Positions 23,486-34,449 are shown, counted from the first letter of the stretch. The stretch is DNA of 64,000 nucleotides from Siphonodentalium dalli (GCA_032622095.1 CP136061.1:216100373-216164372), one strand, 5' to 3'. The notes: generated by a model not told the origin, from the letters alone. Numbers and translations: made by a program.

Positions 23486-24117
23486 CCATTTTTTTGCTCA
23501 TTTGCTCATTTTTATTGCTCATTTGCTCATTTTTTTGCTCATTTGCTCATTTATTTGCTCATTTGCTCATTTTTATTGCTCATTTGCTCATTTTCTTGCT
23601 CATTTGCTCATTTATTTGCTCATTTGCTCATTTTTATTGCTCATTTGCTCATTTTCTTGCTCATTTGCTCATTTTCTTGCTCATTTGCTCATTTTTATGC
23701 TCATTTGCTCATTTTTATTGCTCATTTGCTCATTTTCTTGCTCATTTGCTCATTTGCTCAGTTTTTTGCTCATTTGGCAGGTATCCCCATTTTTTTGCTC
23801 ATTTGCTCATTTTTATTGCTCATTTGCTCATTTTATTGCTCATTTTTTTGCTCATTTGCTCATTTATTTGCTCATTTGCTCATTTTTATTGCTCATTTGC
23901 TCATTTTCTTGCTCATTTGCTCATTTATTTGCTCATTTGCTCATTTTTATTGCTCATTTACTCATTTTCTTGCTCATTTTCTTGCTCATTTGCTCATTTT
24001 TATGCTCATTTGCTCATTTTTATTGCTCATTTGCTCATTTTCTTGCTCATTTGCTCATTTTCTTGCTCATTTGCTCATTTTTTGCTCATTTGCTCAGTTT
24101 TTTGCTCATTTGCTCAT
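23486..24117. repeat. TTTGCTCA minisatellite, right arm
   Basis: About 630 bp of units such as TTGCTCATTTGCTCATTTTT, the complement of the left array, with one interruption near 23778-23790. All three plus-strand frames stay open through it, giving long Leu/Ile/Cys/Ser/Phe-rich pseudo-proteins that I do not count as genes. Confidence 0.9.
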
Positions 24118-24541
24118 TGATTGGTGCATACTCAAGAGTCATATACCTAACATCCAATGTACGTTAATGGTGTCATAGCGTGGGTACATAGAAGACTGTA
24201 TAACACTATGCCTATGTCCGTATCTGTTGTCACACCGTGAGTGGATTGTCCGCCTTTAATGATGTCATAGCGTGTGTACATGCAAGACAGTATAATACTA
24301 TGATTATGTCTGTAGCTGTTGTTGGTAAGATGTGAAATATAAATTTCAAGGTTCAATTCATTCGTGTAGTAATTTCGTATATGTTCAACGCTCTTCATTC
24401 GTGCGCTTGTATTGTTAACATTCATTCATAATGAGTGTCCTTTTAGATCGATAAATAAGTTAAAGGTCATTACATTCCACAGTCAAATCTATTGGTGATC
24501 GAATTTGATAACTATTTTATTGGAACAACTAAGAGTATTAT

Positions 24542-24751
24542 TTACGTGAGATCAATGAGTCCAATTATTATAAATAATACATTGCAGGCATCGGTGGATA
24601 CCCGATTTCCACATTTAGTGATCACGTGATAAACTGATAAAATGTCCAAAGCGTAAGTATGAATGTGGGGCGATAAGTGGTTATTACGTAATGTTGTTAT
24701 AACAATGTCATCAAAGCAATTTCTATAATTGAGTGTCCTGGACGTATGCAT
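24542..24751 (-). CDS. Possible 69-residue frame in right inverted repeat
   Basis: Mirror of 19934-20143. No recognised domain. Confidence 0.25.
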   Translation of the reverse strand: MHTSRTLNYRNCFDDIVITTLRNNHLSPHIHTYALDILSVYHVITKCGNRVSTDACNVLFIIIGLIDLT

Positions 24752-25009
24752 GTTTTTGGCTAACTAATTATCGTGTGAATGACACAGTTTATCAACCTTA
24801 ATTGATACTAACCCGTTTGTTCAGACATTAAATCGATATGTTTTCTGAATAGCATATAACTGTGAACGGGGAAATAATATAATTCATTTGGTAAAGCAAA
24901 GGTGTGAAAGACACATTGTTACCACCAATGTCGCGTGTGTGATTGCGTGTACAGCGAATATGACAATTCATTCTGGAGGGTTGTAATTTCACATTACAAT
25001 TTTAGACCG

Positions 25010-25318
25010 TTAGTGGTTCAACATAGTACATCTCAAAACTTCCAATAATTCACGATAATACACACCTGTCATATGGGATAGAGAGAGTGTAAAGAATAAA
25101 CGCTCTTTATTATTTATGTAAAAGTAATGGTGTCTATTTTCAGGTATGACAATTATATGAACTGCGTCCGATAAAACACTGGAATGTATGCATTCATATC
25201 GATGGTCACAATGTCCAATAAAGCTATTTTCTAAACATCGATTAATAAATTCATGAAAAATATTTGAACAAAAAATATTACGAAAGATATTACGCGCAAA
25301 TAATTTAACATTCGACAT
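25010..25318 (-). CDS. Mirrored 102-residue frame in right inverted repeat
   Basis: Same predicted protein as 19367-19675, read towards the element interior. Conservation here says little by itself, because the whole repeat is nearly identical. Confidence 0.4.
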   Translation of the reverse strand: MSNVKLFARNIFRNIFCSNIFHEFINRCLENSFIGHCDHRYECIHSSVLSDAVHIIVIPENRHHYFYINNKERLFFTLSLSHMTGVYYRELLEVLRCTMLNH

Positions 25319-26169
25319 TTTTTAATATCGAGTTTATCAGAAACCGAAAACTCGTTATAAATTTTTTATTTAAACTTTTTTTTTTTAGAGAAATAATTTT
25401 GAGGGTTTTGATAATTTGGAAGTTTGGAAATTTTGGGGTTTTGATAATTTGGAAGTTTGGAAATTTTTAAATTTTTTGGAAAAAATAATTTTTGATTTTT
25501 TTTTTTTTGGGTTTTGTTATTTTGGGAATATTTTAGTACAACCAATTTTAGACCCCAAAGATTCTATTTTTAGAAGTGGAGCGAACGAGACGCCTATTCT
25601 TCTGACATATTGTGTACGTTGTCGACATTAGCGTTCCTGTGTCGTTTGGTGTCAAACCAAGTTTACGATGGATCAGGGCATGCCCGACTATATAGGAATC
25701 GACCTTTACGCAATTAAAATCGGTTTCCAATTAACAGATATGTACGCCTGTATCCGTTGACCTCTTAGAGAGTTTGAACTCTGCAAGTCTAAGTCACGCC
25801 CACAGATCACATCAATTTTCACCACCTGTTTTCATATGACTGTATCTCCTAAACGCCTCGACATGAGGAGCTGCCTGATGCGTCATTTGAACGGAGACAT
25901 GCTGGGCTATACCCCGATGAACAAGTTGAATCTGCGCATGCGCGTATATACAGACCCCCCCCCCATTGAAATTTAAACAAACGATTCTCCCAAAATGTGA
26001 CTTGTAGTATGCAGGGTTCTAATCATGTGCAAACAGATTGAAATTGTGAGATTGGATTAGAAGGCAGAATGTTACAAACGGTGTGTGTTGGGCGACGAGT
26101 TATCTCGTCGCCGGCGCTCAGATGGTGTTTTTCGGGCGACGAGATATCTCGTCGCCGCCGTTCAATGAG

Positions 26170-26357
26170 TTAAAGATAGAGTTCTTCCCCGTTCATTGAA
26201 AAAGTTTGAATTCTGTTGCATTCTGGGGAAGTCTTCAGCAGTTTTATGAATTATAGTATTTTAATCATATTTTATGGCATATATTGTTATTAAAACCGTA
26301 TATCAAGTCACTATACAAAAAATAATCTGAGACTCGAAAATTAAGTGGGCCTTTGAA
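26170..26357. mobile_element. Family-B right-half fragment
   Basis: Starts at the family's central TTAAAGATAGAG and ends TTAAGTGGGCCTTTGAAG. It flanks the TTAACTCATTGA-bounded block on its right; a reversed family-B end (17657-17712) flanks it on the left. Confidence 0.75.
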
Positions 26358-26393
26358 GTAGTCATGAGGCGCGACGTACGTGCATGATGTGAC

Positions 26394-27951
26394 CAGGCTT
26401 GGGGCAATTACTTGTGAATGTAATTAATTACAATTACAATTACTTCAACATTTTTCAATTACAATTACAATTCCCATTACATCTATTTCACAATGTAATT
26501 AATTACAATTACAATTACTTTGAAATGTAATTCAATTACAATTACAATTACATTTCAGCACATCATTGAAGTAGGAACACTTTTTATTTATATAAACTCT
26601 ATTTGATAACAAAACATAAATTTAATACAAGCAAGATGAAATACACAGTGAAGCACACTTGGTACAGAGCAGCCAATGTACTTAGTCCAGTATAGGTGTT
26701 CGTAGAACTGAGCGAATCATGATTTATAGCTGGCAATTCCAGCGTGTTGCATTGGCAGCTTGTAGTCGGGGTTGATCTTCTAGAAATTGGAATGATATCA
26801 GAGATTTATTAACTTTGCTAACTATCTTCAATGCTTTGGAATTCTTGACCGATGTTTTTGCATACTGAAATATCCTAGTAGGTTGTTGATCAATTGCTGA
26901 TGGTGCTTGTGTGACTGTGGATTCATAGACATCTTGATGCTTTCGCTATAAAATGAAAATAATAGAGTATTTTAGTAACACACATGTATCCATCATTTAA
27001 TTATTAAGGGAATGAGACTATCTCAGTAAGTCAGACACACAGCCAGGCCAATTGTAAAGGACAATGAGATAATCAACACTCTGATTGTTAATTAGAGTCA
27101 TAAACTTAATTAGCCTTTGTGGCCACCAGCTTACTGGTAACACAATGCCTCCACAAGACAGTGCTAATTGGGGGATTATTGAGGCAGATATCTGTCCCCA
27201 ATTTGTCATTCAGTTGCAAATTAGAAGGGACAAGAAACAGTGCATATACCAATACCACCATATGACTGAAGTTATATGTCAATGGAATTAAACAAAACTA
27301 ATACATAGAAATGGAAACTTACCTTCAGATGTGTCACAAAATTGGAGGTAACTTTTTTGGAACTGGATATTGTAGTTGGGCAAAGTTTGCACTTCGCTTT
27401 CATAGGACACGATGTGTCTTTCTGCAAATTAAAATGCTGCCAGATTTTTTGTAGACATGTTGATAGCATTAGCAATGGTTGGTATGAATTTCTACCATAG
27501 CATATATACCATAACAGATGGAGATAATGAAACATGATCATAAGAGTGATATATTATAGTGATCTAATGTCAATTATTTGAATTTGGTTTCTCTTTGTAT
27601 TTATCAAAACAAGCAGAATTCACCATTGAGACACAGTGGATAAAAACTCAGTGTTGTGACAACATAGTGATAGCCAGTCACCAGTCTTACACTTTGAAAT
27701 TTGGAGAAAAAAACATTTGAAGAAACCATTGGATGAATCATGAAAGAGAACTTTGAGAAGAAACAAGTACCTGTGATTTTGAAGTAATTGAAATTAGACC
27801 CTAATTACAATTACAATTACATCCTAACCAATTACAATTGCAATTACATGTAATTGAGAATAAACTCAATTACCAATTACATGCAATTACTTGAAAAAAT
27901 GTAACTAATTACAATCAATTACAATTACAAATTACAATTACCCCATCCCTG
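26394..27951 (-). mobile_element. Non-autonomous hAT transposon with BED-finger exon relic
   Basis: A 1558-bp element flanked by a perfect 8-bp target duplication GATGTGAC (26386-26393 and 27952-27959). The ends CAGGCTTGGGG and, reversed, CAGGGATGGGG are hAT-like. Both subterminal regions are arrays of the motif AATTAC/GTAATT (26400-26560 and 27795-27945), probable transposase-binding repeats. Inside, on the minus strand, is one BED zinc-finger exon; the catalytic hATC region is absent, so it cannot transpose alone. Confidence 0.9.
27323..27470 (-). pseudogene. BED zinc-finger exon of a hAT transposase (fragment)
   Basis: The minus frame reads KIWQHFNLQKDTSCPMKAKC and then KLCPTTISSSKKVTSNFVTHLK, closing with a perfect GTAAGT donor at 27322. 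The Trp-x2-Phe, Cys-x2-Cys and His spacing is that of a BED finger, which binds DNA in hAT/ZBED transposases. No downstream catalytic exon is visible within the element. Confidence 0.75.
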
Positions 27952-28030
27952 GATGTGACGTGATTGGCAGGAAAAAAAACGGAAATCGCTTCGTTATTTC
28001 GCCATCTCAAAAATATAGCGTCAGTAGAAG

Positions 28031-28051
28031 ATGTCGTCGTCCAGCAAATAA
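28031..28051 (+). promoter_or_regulatory. Possible upstream ORF in the leader of the CaaX gene
   Basis: ATG TCG TCG TCC AGC AAA TAA, six codons and a stop, 34 nt before the predicted start. If the transcript begins upstream, it could dampen translation. Only meaningful if the start site is confirmed. Confidence 0.25.
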
Positions 28052-28085
28052 TATCAGCAAATCATTTGCTTTCTGATTTGTAAAG

Positions 28086-28185
28086 ATGGACACCAATAAT
28101 GAAGGAATTGTTCTGATCCACGAGCTGCCTCCCAGAGCAAATGAGAACCCCCGTGGTCTTGATAATGTCGCGGTGAAACATGGAG
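28086..28185 (+). CDS. Exon 1 of small CaaX-protein gene
   Basis: A 100-nt coding exon from the ATG, with donor GGAG|GTATAT. It encodes 33 residues ending NVAVKHG. An uninterrupted frame, start context, matching splice phase and a plausible 5' leader support it. The weak point is the imperfect donor (GTATAT). Confidence 0.55.
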
Positions 28186-30241
28186 GTATATATAATAGAT
28201 GACATAATTATGTTAATATAATATACGTGGTATAGGTTGCCGTGTTGTCTGGGCGCGGAGTTATGACATAAACTAATGATTAGTCTTATAACCTAAAAAA
28301 AGTGCTGAATGTCAGGGACCAGCATATAGAGAGTGACTTAAATTGCTAGATATCGTCTCCCTAAAAGGTGTAACTTCTCTATCATATACCAATTTGGATA
28401 TTACAAAACAGCATAATTATCTGAAGTGTGTTTATACTGACTATAGAATGCGGGAGTGGTGAATTAGTCATTGTCGCATGGCTTCGTGCAAAATTTAAGA
28501 CACCAACGATTTCCTTCGGCTTCGGGGGTAAAAAGTATTTGATTCGAGTCGAGACTTTTGTTCATGTACTTATGCACTTATGTTCTGTGTTGATTTGCAG
28601 CTAAGGCATAATAAACTTATCAAACTCTAAGATCCCACCCATCAAAGCTCAGAGTGATCAGATATCGATGTTTGAAATCTATTACGTGCAAAAAAAAAGA
28701 AAAAAGAAAGAAAGAAACACGCAGGATCTCCCAAATGTGCAATCAGTCAACTAACATATCAAAGTCTCATACAAAATCGACTTTTTGAAAATAAGTCGCA
28801 TGTTAGTTATTTTTACAATAATTATTTGTTTGTGATTTTCGAGTGAAATTTCAACGTTATTTTAACGGGTATTCCACCCGCGACATGCGAGATTTACTCA
28901 TTATAATGGTATACTATATACATGGGCTCTGGCGTGTATTGCATACTACTTATTGGACCACAGAAAGGTAATGTTAGGGAGTAAACTGAACTTCAGATTT
29001 TATGACTTTCTCCATGATAACAGTCCATTTCTCCATAATAATCTAAAAGAGAGAAGTGTCTTCAGGCTGGTATACCTGCCGACGGGTACACATACAGGTT
29101 CGCTGAAATATGCCGAAATGTACGCAGTGTTTGAATCTCTTTAGAAATTACGATTAGCTCGTTCGTCTGCCACAATTTCTGCTGTGGAATAATTGTTCCA
29201 ATGAAAATCAGAATGAACTGAAAATAAATTGCTGATGGGCGCCAGACTCGCAGTATATAGACAGTCGACATAACTGTGTTAGCGCCGATAGCAAACCCGG
29301 TGTACCCTTCAGCACTTTCAAACCCTGTGTACCCTTCAGCACATTTTCAAACCCTGTGTACCCTTCAGCACATTTTCAAACCCTGTGTACCCGTCAGCAC
29401 ATTTTTTTTTTAGGTGCGAGTGACCTCTTCATGCACAACCCTGTGCTGAAAACGAAATACCTACATGTAGCCACGTCCCTGCGTGGTCATTACACCATGC
29501 ATGCATGACTAAAGGTACTCAATCCGTAAAGAGGGTCCCCATCTCAACAGATTCCAACAACAACAATCCGATCAGAGGGTCCTATATTACTATTTCTTTG
29601 GCTTTGGGGGTAAAAAATATTTGTTCGAGTCGAGGAACCCATCAAACAAAGCTCAGAGTTATTAGATATTGATTTTTGAAATTTGTTATGTTCTCGAGAT
29701 GAGTACTAATAACTGCCGTAATCTGCTCTGGATGTGTACTCCAAATCTATTCAAACAGACAAGGATGGATAACTCTAAAATCAAGCGGTAATTTTAACGC
29801 AATTTTGACTGAGTTCTGGGCCAGATAGTATTCCCGATAATGAAAAATAATAGATTTCTAAAATCGATATCTAACAAATCTGAGCTTTGATGGGTGACTT
29901 CCTCGACTCGAATCAAATATTTTTGACCCCCGAAGCCATTGAAATAGTAATTGAGAGGAGTTTTATCGGATCGAGTACCTTTAACCTTTGTTTTTATTTT
30001 TCCAGAGACAAACACAATGTCTGCAGTCAGCATAGTGGAATCATCCAGATTACGGAACACTATTGGCAACAAATCTGAAAGCTCGACCTTGAGGAAGAAT
30101 GGGACCGACATCACGAAAGGGGTGAAACTAAGCCGGGAAAAAAGCCAGGAAAAGGCTAGAGAATTAAATATGCATTTAGCAAGGTCACCACAGCCACCAG
30201 GGTGGTACATATGCGAAGATAACCAATGCACCATACTATAG
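28086..30241 (+). CDS. Predicted two-exon gene, 111-residue protein with C-terminal CaaX box
   Basis: Exon 1 is 28086-28185 and exon 2 is 30006-30241, joined across a GTATAT donor and a tttttccag acceptor. The phases agree (33 codons plus G, then AG) and the total is 336 nt including the stop. The ATG has a good context (aaagATGG). The protein starts MDTNNEGIVLIHELPPRANE, has a basic, Ser/Thr-rich middle and ends PPGWYICEDNQCTIL. The terminal CTIL fits a CaaX prenylation signal with Leu last (geranylgeranyl type), so membrane anchoring is inferred. I do not recognise the family. No BLAST was possible. The intron holds family-A MITEs and a 32-bp repeat. Other internal exons cannot be excluded. 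Confidence 0.6.
28497..28700. mobile_element. Family-A fragment A5 in CaaX-gene intron
   Basis: Contains CTTCGGGGGTAAAAAGTATTTGATTCGAGTCGAG and, after a ~75-bp insertion, CCCACCCATCAAAGCTCAGA with GATCAGATATCGATGTTTGA. The termini are missing. Confidence 0.7.
29285..29405. repeat. 32-bp tandem repeat
   Basis: About four units of CAAACCCTGTGTACCCTTCA + GCACATTTT in the intron of the CaaX gene. Confidence 0.9.
29509..29984. mobile_element. Family-A MITE, copy A6, next to a splice acceptor
   Basis: Starts CTAAAGGTACTCAATCCG and ends CGAGTACCTTTAA. It sits in the intron of the CaaX gene, with its right end 21 nt before exon 2. The pyrimidine tract lies between element and exon. Confidence 0.88.
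30006..30241 (+). CDS. Exon 2 of small CaaX-protein gene
   Basis: A strong acceptor (pyrimidine tract ending tttttccag) precedes 236 nt of open frame beginning ETNTMSAVSIVESSRLRNTI and ending in CTIL and a TAG stop. Charged helix-like segments (KLSREKSQEKARELN) precede a PPGWY turn. The right end of a family-A MITE lies only 21 nt upstream of the exon. Confidence 0.65.
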
Positions 30242-30691
30242 ATTGCAGATAATAATGACGAGGAATGCAGCGAACTCTCTGCTTGCCAATTAATTTTAAT
30301 ATGACGTCAGACAAAATTCCACAATTCGCTATATAGAGGCTATAAAAATGTTCTCACAACTATTATATAGAGAACCGGAACGCTTATACAAGAGAACGTG
30401 AATGTCGTCTAAATGGAATGTCTGCCATATATATCGTGGCAACCTATACGTGTACATTATACTGCTGTTACGTGGTGCTTTGTTGACCACTGCCATGGAC
30501 AAAATATTTTAAATTAGTGTGTATATGTGTTCAAGTTACTGCCGGTATTAAATATGTGTATATATATAATATATATTCTCCAAATTAATGTAGGGAAAGC
30601 AGCTCCGCTACTTTTCATTTATTTGTGAAAATTGGAGATATACAATTTAAGTTAGAACTTCACAATTGTTGGAACCCACACACACCCGGGC

Positions 30692-31140
30692 TTAAATGTA
30701 CTCAATCCGATCAGACACTCCTAAATTACTATTTCTTTGGCTTTGGAGGGTAAAAAATAGTTGATTCGAGTCCAGGAACCAACCCATCAAAGCTCAGAGT
30801 GATCAGATATCGATTTTGATTTTCTCGAGATGTGTAATAATATGTGGCCGAGAAATTTTGCTCAAACGGAGAGTCTCGGACAAAATTGCGGATGAAGATG
30901 GATAACTCTAAAATCAAGTGGTAATATGGTCAAATTTCGTCATACTTTAGTGATAATACGACCATATTTTGTTGATAAATAACAAATTTTGCGAAATTTG
31001 ATACCATAGTTGACAGTGGATAGCATTATATTGTTGCAATAAATCGATTCTGATAACTAAAGCGTATTTTTAAGAAATGTTGTTGCTGTTGTTGTATCTT
31101 GGTGGTATGGGGACCGTCTGATCGGATTCAGTACCTTTAA
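30692..31140. mobile_element. Family-A MITE, copy A7
   Basis: TTAAATGTACTCAATCCGAT to GATTCAGTACCTTTAA; full family marks. Confidence 0.88.
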
Positions 31141-31560
31141 GTGTGTATGCACGATGATGCCACGATCATATTATCAGTCTGAACCGCATCCTTGTCTGCT
31201 CGGCGCTGTCGTATATAGTTTGCTTATGTTAGAGTTATTCATCTTTGAATATCTTCGGTCTTCTTCTGTGGGTCGGTTCACGTAATGTTCACTGTATGGA
31301 TTTCTACCTTTATTATGAAGGTATCTGAACATATCATGTGATTTTTTTTATTGTCGAAACTTGAGGGGACCCGGGGGGGGGGGGTGTTAATGAACAATCC
31401 ATATAGAGATTAGACTACATGCACATGGGAAGTTCCCCTTCACCGTGCATGGATACAGGACAGGTAGCTATTGGTGGATAAGGAACTTGCAAATTTGAAG
31501 GCGCATGTGGATTAGATACCACATACGTCAACGCTATATATAGCTACGGCACAGTATATA

Positions 31561-32051
31561 TTAAAGGTGCATTATCCGAATTAATGCTCCCAAATTACTA
31601 TTTCATTGGCTTCGAGGGTAAAAAATATTTGATTCGAGTCGAGGAACCCACCAATTAAAGCTCAGAGTTATCAGATATCGATTTTTGAAGTTTTTTATTT
31701 CTCGAAATATTCAATTATTTATGGCCCAGAAAAACGTCGTCAAACGGACGATCTCGGACAAAATTGCGGATGAAGATGGATAACTCTAAAATCAAATGGT
31801 ATGTGTATTAAGGACAAATTTCGTGATACTCTAGTGATAATACGGCCATATTTCGTTGACCAAAATGTTGATAAATAACACATTCTGCTGCGTTCTGTGA
31901 ACTTTTATACCACAGTTGACAGTGAGTGGTTAGCATTATTTTGTTGCAATTAATTCTGATAACTAAAGCGTATTTTGAAGAAATGTTGTTGTTGTTGTTG
32001 TTGTTGTTGATGATGATATGGCGACCTTCTGATCGGATTGAGTACCTTTAA
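31561..32051. mobile_element. Family-A MITE, copy A8
   Basis: TTAAAGGTGCATTATCCG to GATTGAGTACCTTTAA. The GTTGTTGTT microsatellite inside (31985-32010) is expanded. Confidence 0.88.
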
Positions 32052-32216
32052 AGGCATGGTTTTCTATCCGTATCGCATTGGGAACAGATTGTTACCTTAC
32101 GGCCCCGTGTCAAACATATGACAATACTTGGGGTGAATGACAATATTGGCAAATCCACTAAAAGCCTTTATGGCGTCCTCATAACAAAAACATGGTATAG
32201 ATGCATAATCCGAATT

Positions 32217-32694
32217 AAAGGCCCACTTAATTTCCGAATCTCCAGATTACATTATATAAAATATATGCCATATTATAATAAAATTATACCATTCGAAAGA
32301 GGAAGCTCCAAAACATTGTATTATCAACTTACCCGGTGTAATAAACTGTGGACATGTTGTTTTTGTTGAGTTGCCAACGCGTTTTGTCATCAAGATTGAA
32401 GTAAAAATCAGTATTATTTTCAATGCAGGGGGAATAACTCTATATTATTAAAGATAGAGTTCTTCCCCTTCCATTGAAAATGTTTGAATTATGTTGCATT
32501 CTGTGTGCCAAGGGTGGGGAAGTCATTCTATGATTTCAGCAGTTTTCTGTTTCTCTGGGCATGGGCATCTTCTGAGACACAGATGGTTCAAATGGTGATA
32601 AATTATAGTATTTTAATCATATTTATGGCATAGATTGTTATTAAAACCGTATATCAAGTCACTATAAAAAAATAATCGGCGACTCGAAAATTAA
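32217..32694. mobile_element. Family-B MITE, copy B1
   Basis: TTAAAGGCCCACTTAATTTCCGA to GGCGACTCGAAAATTAA. The centre is an inverted repeat GGGGGAATAACTCTAT / ATAGAGTTCTTCCCC. It is joined to copy B2 at its last TTAA. Confidence 0.85.
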
Positions 32695-33149
32695 ACATCC
32701 AATTCACATTATGTAAAATATATGCCATGTTATATACCATTTGAAAGAGTAAGCTCCAAAACATTGTATTTTCAACTTACTCGATGTAATAAACTGTGAA
32801 CATGTTGTTTTTATTGAGAAACTGGCGTTGTTCTGTGGTCATGTTTATGCAGAAACTAATTATTTTCAATGCAAGGGGAATAACTCTATATATTTAGATA
32901 TAGAGTTATTCCCCCTTGATTGAAAAGACAACTTTTTAAAGTTTTAATTCTGTTGCATTCTGGGTGCCAAAGGGTGGAAGTTATTGTATTATGTCAGCTA
33001 GTTTCTATTACTCCATGGGCACCTTACGAGATACAGACATTCCAAATGGTGATATTTTATGGCAAAGATTGTTAATAAAATCGTATATCAAGTCACGATA
33101 AAAAAAATAATCAGTGACTCGAAAATTAAGCGGGCCTTTAAGCGGGCCT
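32691..33149. mobile_element. Family-B MITE, copy B2, abutting B1
   Basis: Shares TTAA 32691-32694 with B1. The interior matches B1 (ATATGCCATGTTATATACCA, GGGGAATAACTCTATAT). Ends with a duplicated AAGCGGGCCTTTAA. Confidence 0.8.
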
Positions 33150-33525
33150 TTAACGCTCGCAAATTAGTATTTCCTTGGCTTCGGGGGTAAAACATATTTC
33201 ATTCGAGTCGAGGAACCCACCCATCAAAGCTCAGAGTGATCAGATATCGATGTTTTGAAATCTATTATTTTTCACCACCGATAAAAGGTCTCGAACCAAG
33301 ATGGATTACACTAAAATCAAGTGGCTTTTTTTTATGTCAGATATTTGACAAACCGGCAACATTTCGTTGAACATTATGTTGATAAATAATAGGTCATGGG
33401 CAATTGTTACTATAGTTAACTGTAGTTAGCATTATTGATTCTGATAACTGAAGCGGCATTTCAAAAAATGTTGATGTTGAAATCTGATGATATGGGAACC
33501 ATCGAATCGGATTGAGTACCGTTAA
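33150..33525. mobile_element. Family-A MITE, copy A9
   Basis: The left end is fused to a family-B right end (CGGGCCTTTAA repeated); the right end is GATTGAGTACCGTTAA. Shorter than the other copies. Confidence 0.75.
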
Positions 33526-33648
33526 GAGTCACTGCATGCATGCGTATTATTAAGTTATATAATAACGGAATATATTGTTCTGCTGCTTCTGCCAATTCGG
33601 GAATATAATCTATACTATTGGATCACCCTATCGTGAATCTGCATCACT

Positions 33649-34007
33649 TTAACCCTTTACCCAACAGAACGGCCCTGTGCCAATGCATTCTCTTATATAT
33701 AAGAGAATGCATTGGCTTAACACATTAAAAATTATAAAATTGTTAAAGAATGTAAGAAAAAATGGTAAAAAGTGTTAAAAAAAGATTTTTTTTAGGCCAA
33801 TGCATTCTCTTATATATGCGAGGCGACCTATGGTCGACTCGCATATATAAGAGAATGCATTGGCACATGGCATAACTGTAACTATCACAATGTGGTCAAG
33901 GAGCCGGTTCCAATTATATCCATATTTGTATGGTTCTATTGAGACAGACCGAAGATATTTTAGGCTGTTGAAGCTTTATTTGGCCGGTTTGTTGGGTAAA
34001 GGGTTAA
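33649..34007. mobile_element. Family-D double-hairpin MITE, copy D1
   Basis: TTAACCCTTTACCCAACAGA to TGTTGGGTAAAGGGTTAA. In the standard form two ~70-bp hairpins built on GCCAATGCATTCTCTTATAT face each other across ~80 bp. Here the first hairpin has lost its central GCGAG...CTCGC part. Confidence 0.9.
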
Positions 34008-34449
34008 AGTCATGTTTGGCGCTTATTTCGGTGACTCATACTAATAAGTGAGTAACTTTGCACACTCAAACAATGTAGTATTATATGTTATCGTACCATT
34101 TCAGAAAACACAACCTCCGGACTTGAATCAAATAATTATTAGCTGATATTGTCTACCATTCAGCGACTGAGCAGGTCATTTGCTGCAATGAGAATACTTT
34201 CTTCACCCTAATTTTGATATCGGCGCATACGTTCAGTGTTATATTGCCTACTTTCAAACAATATTTTTTGTTTTCAAATCATAATGTTCTGAAATTTCAA
34301 TTTGTGCTGGAAATCCATCCATGATTATAACACTGTTTTTCATTTTGCGTGACAGTAACTGTTGTCATTATTTTTACAATTAAAGGCGAAAAGAATACAT
34401 ATGTTCTCTGATGTATTATATAGCAAAAGGCCAAGCGATGTTAAACTAA

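Larger units (their letters stand above)
19073..25603. mobile_element. Compact Polinton/Maverick-like element with long inverted repeats
   Basis: A 6531-bp element flanked by a perfect 6-bp duplication GACATA (19067-19072 and 25604-25609). The ends are inverted: AGAAGAATAGGCG... on the left, ...CGCCTATTCTTCT on the right. The inverted repeats extend ~1.49 kb and are nearly identical (one mismatch noticed in the region I compared closely). A 6-bp duplication with long AG-starting repeats fits Polintons, but these are usually 15-20 kb with polymerase B, integrase, ATPase, protease and capsid genes; none is visible here. It is therefore a non-autonomous derivative or an undescribed lineage. Cargo: two internal genes (21107-22188), further short frames, minisatellite arrays and partial direct copies of repeat sequence. 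Confidence 0.8.
24118..25603 (-). repeat. Right terminal inverted repeat of Polinton-like element
   Basis: Inverted copy of 19073-20560. At the site matching left position ~20091 it has T where the left arm (read in the same orientation) has G. Carries the mirrored short frames 25010-25318, 24542-24751 and 24147-24425. Confidence 0.85.
17716..26173. mobile_element. Possible outer TTAA-flanked (piggyBac-like) element hosting nested insertions
   Basis: The ends read TTAACTCATTGAGTGCC on the left and, reversed, TTAACTCATTGAACGGCGG on the right, both at TTAA. Subterminal motifs are similar in style (left AGATCTCCTGAGG and CCAGGTCTCCTGGG; right twin CGACGAGATATCTCGTCG palindromes at 26091-26155). 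Without the inner Polinton-like element and the 600-bp MITE it would be about 1.3 kb. The flanks are pieces of family-B MITE. Pairing of these ends is inference. Confidence 0.4.

Noticed and set aside
23311-24178. Three overlapping plus-strand frames of 211-269 residues rich in LLICSF
   Set aside because: They are translations of the TTTGCTCA minisatellite, open in all three frames at once. The mirrored frames at 20507-21108 are the same artefact.
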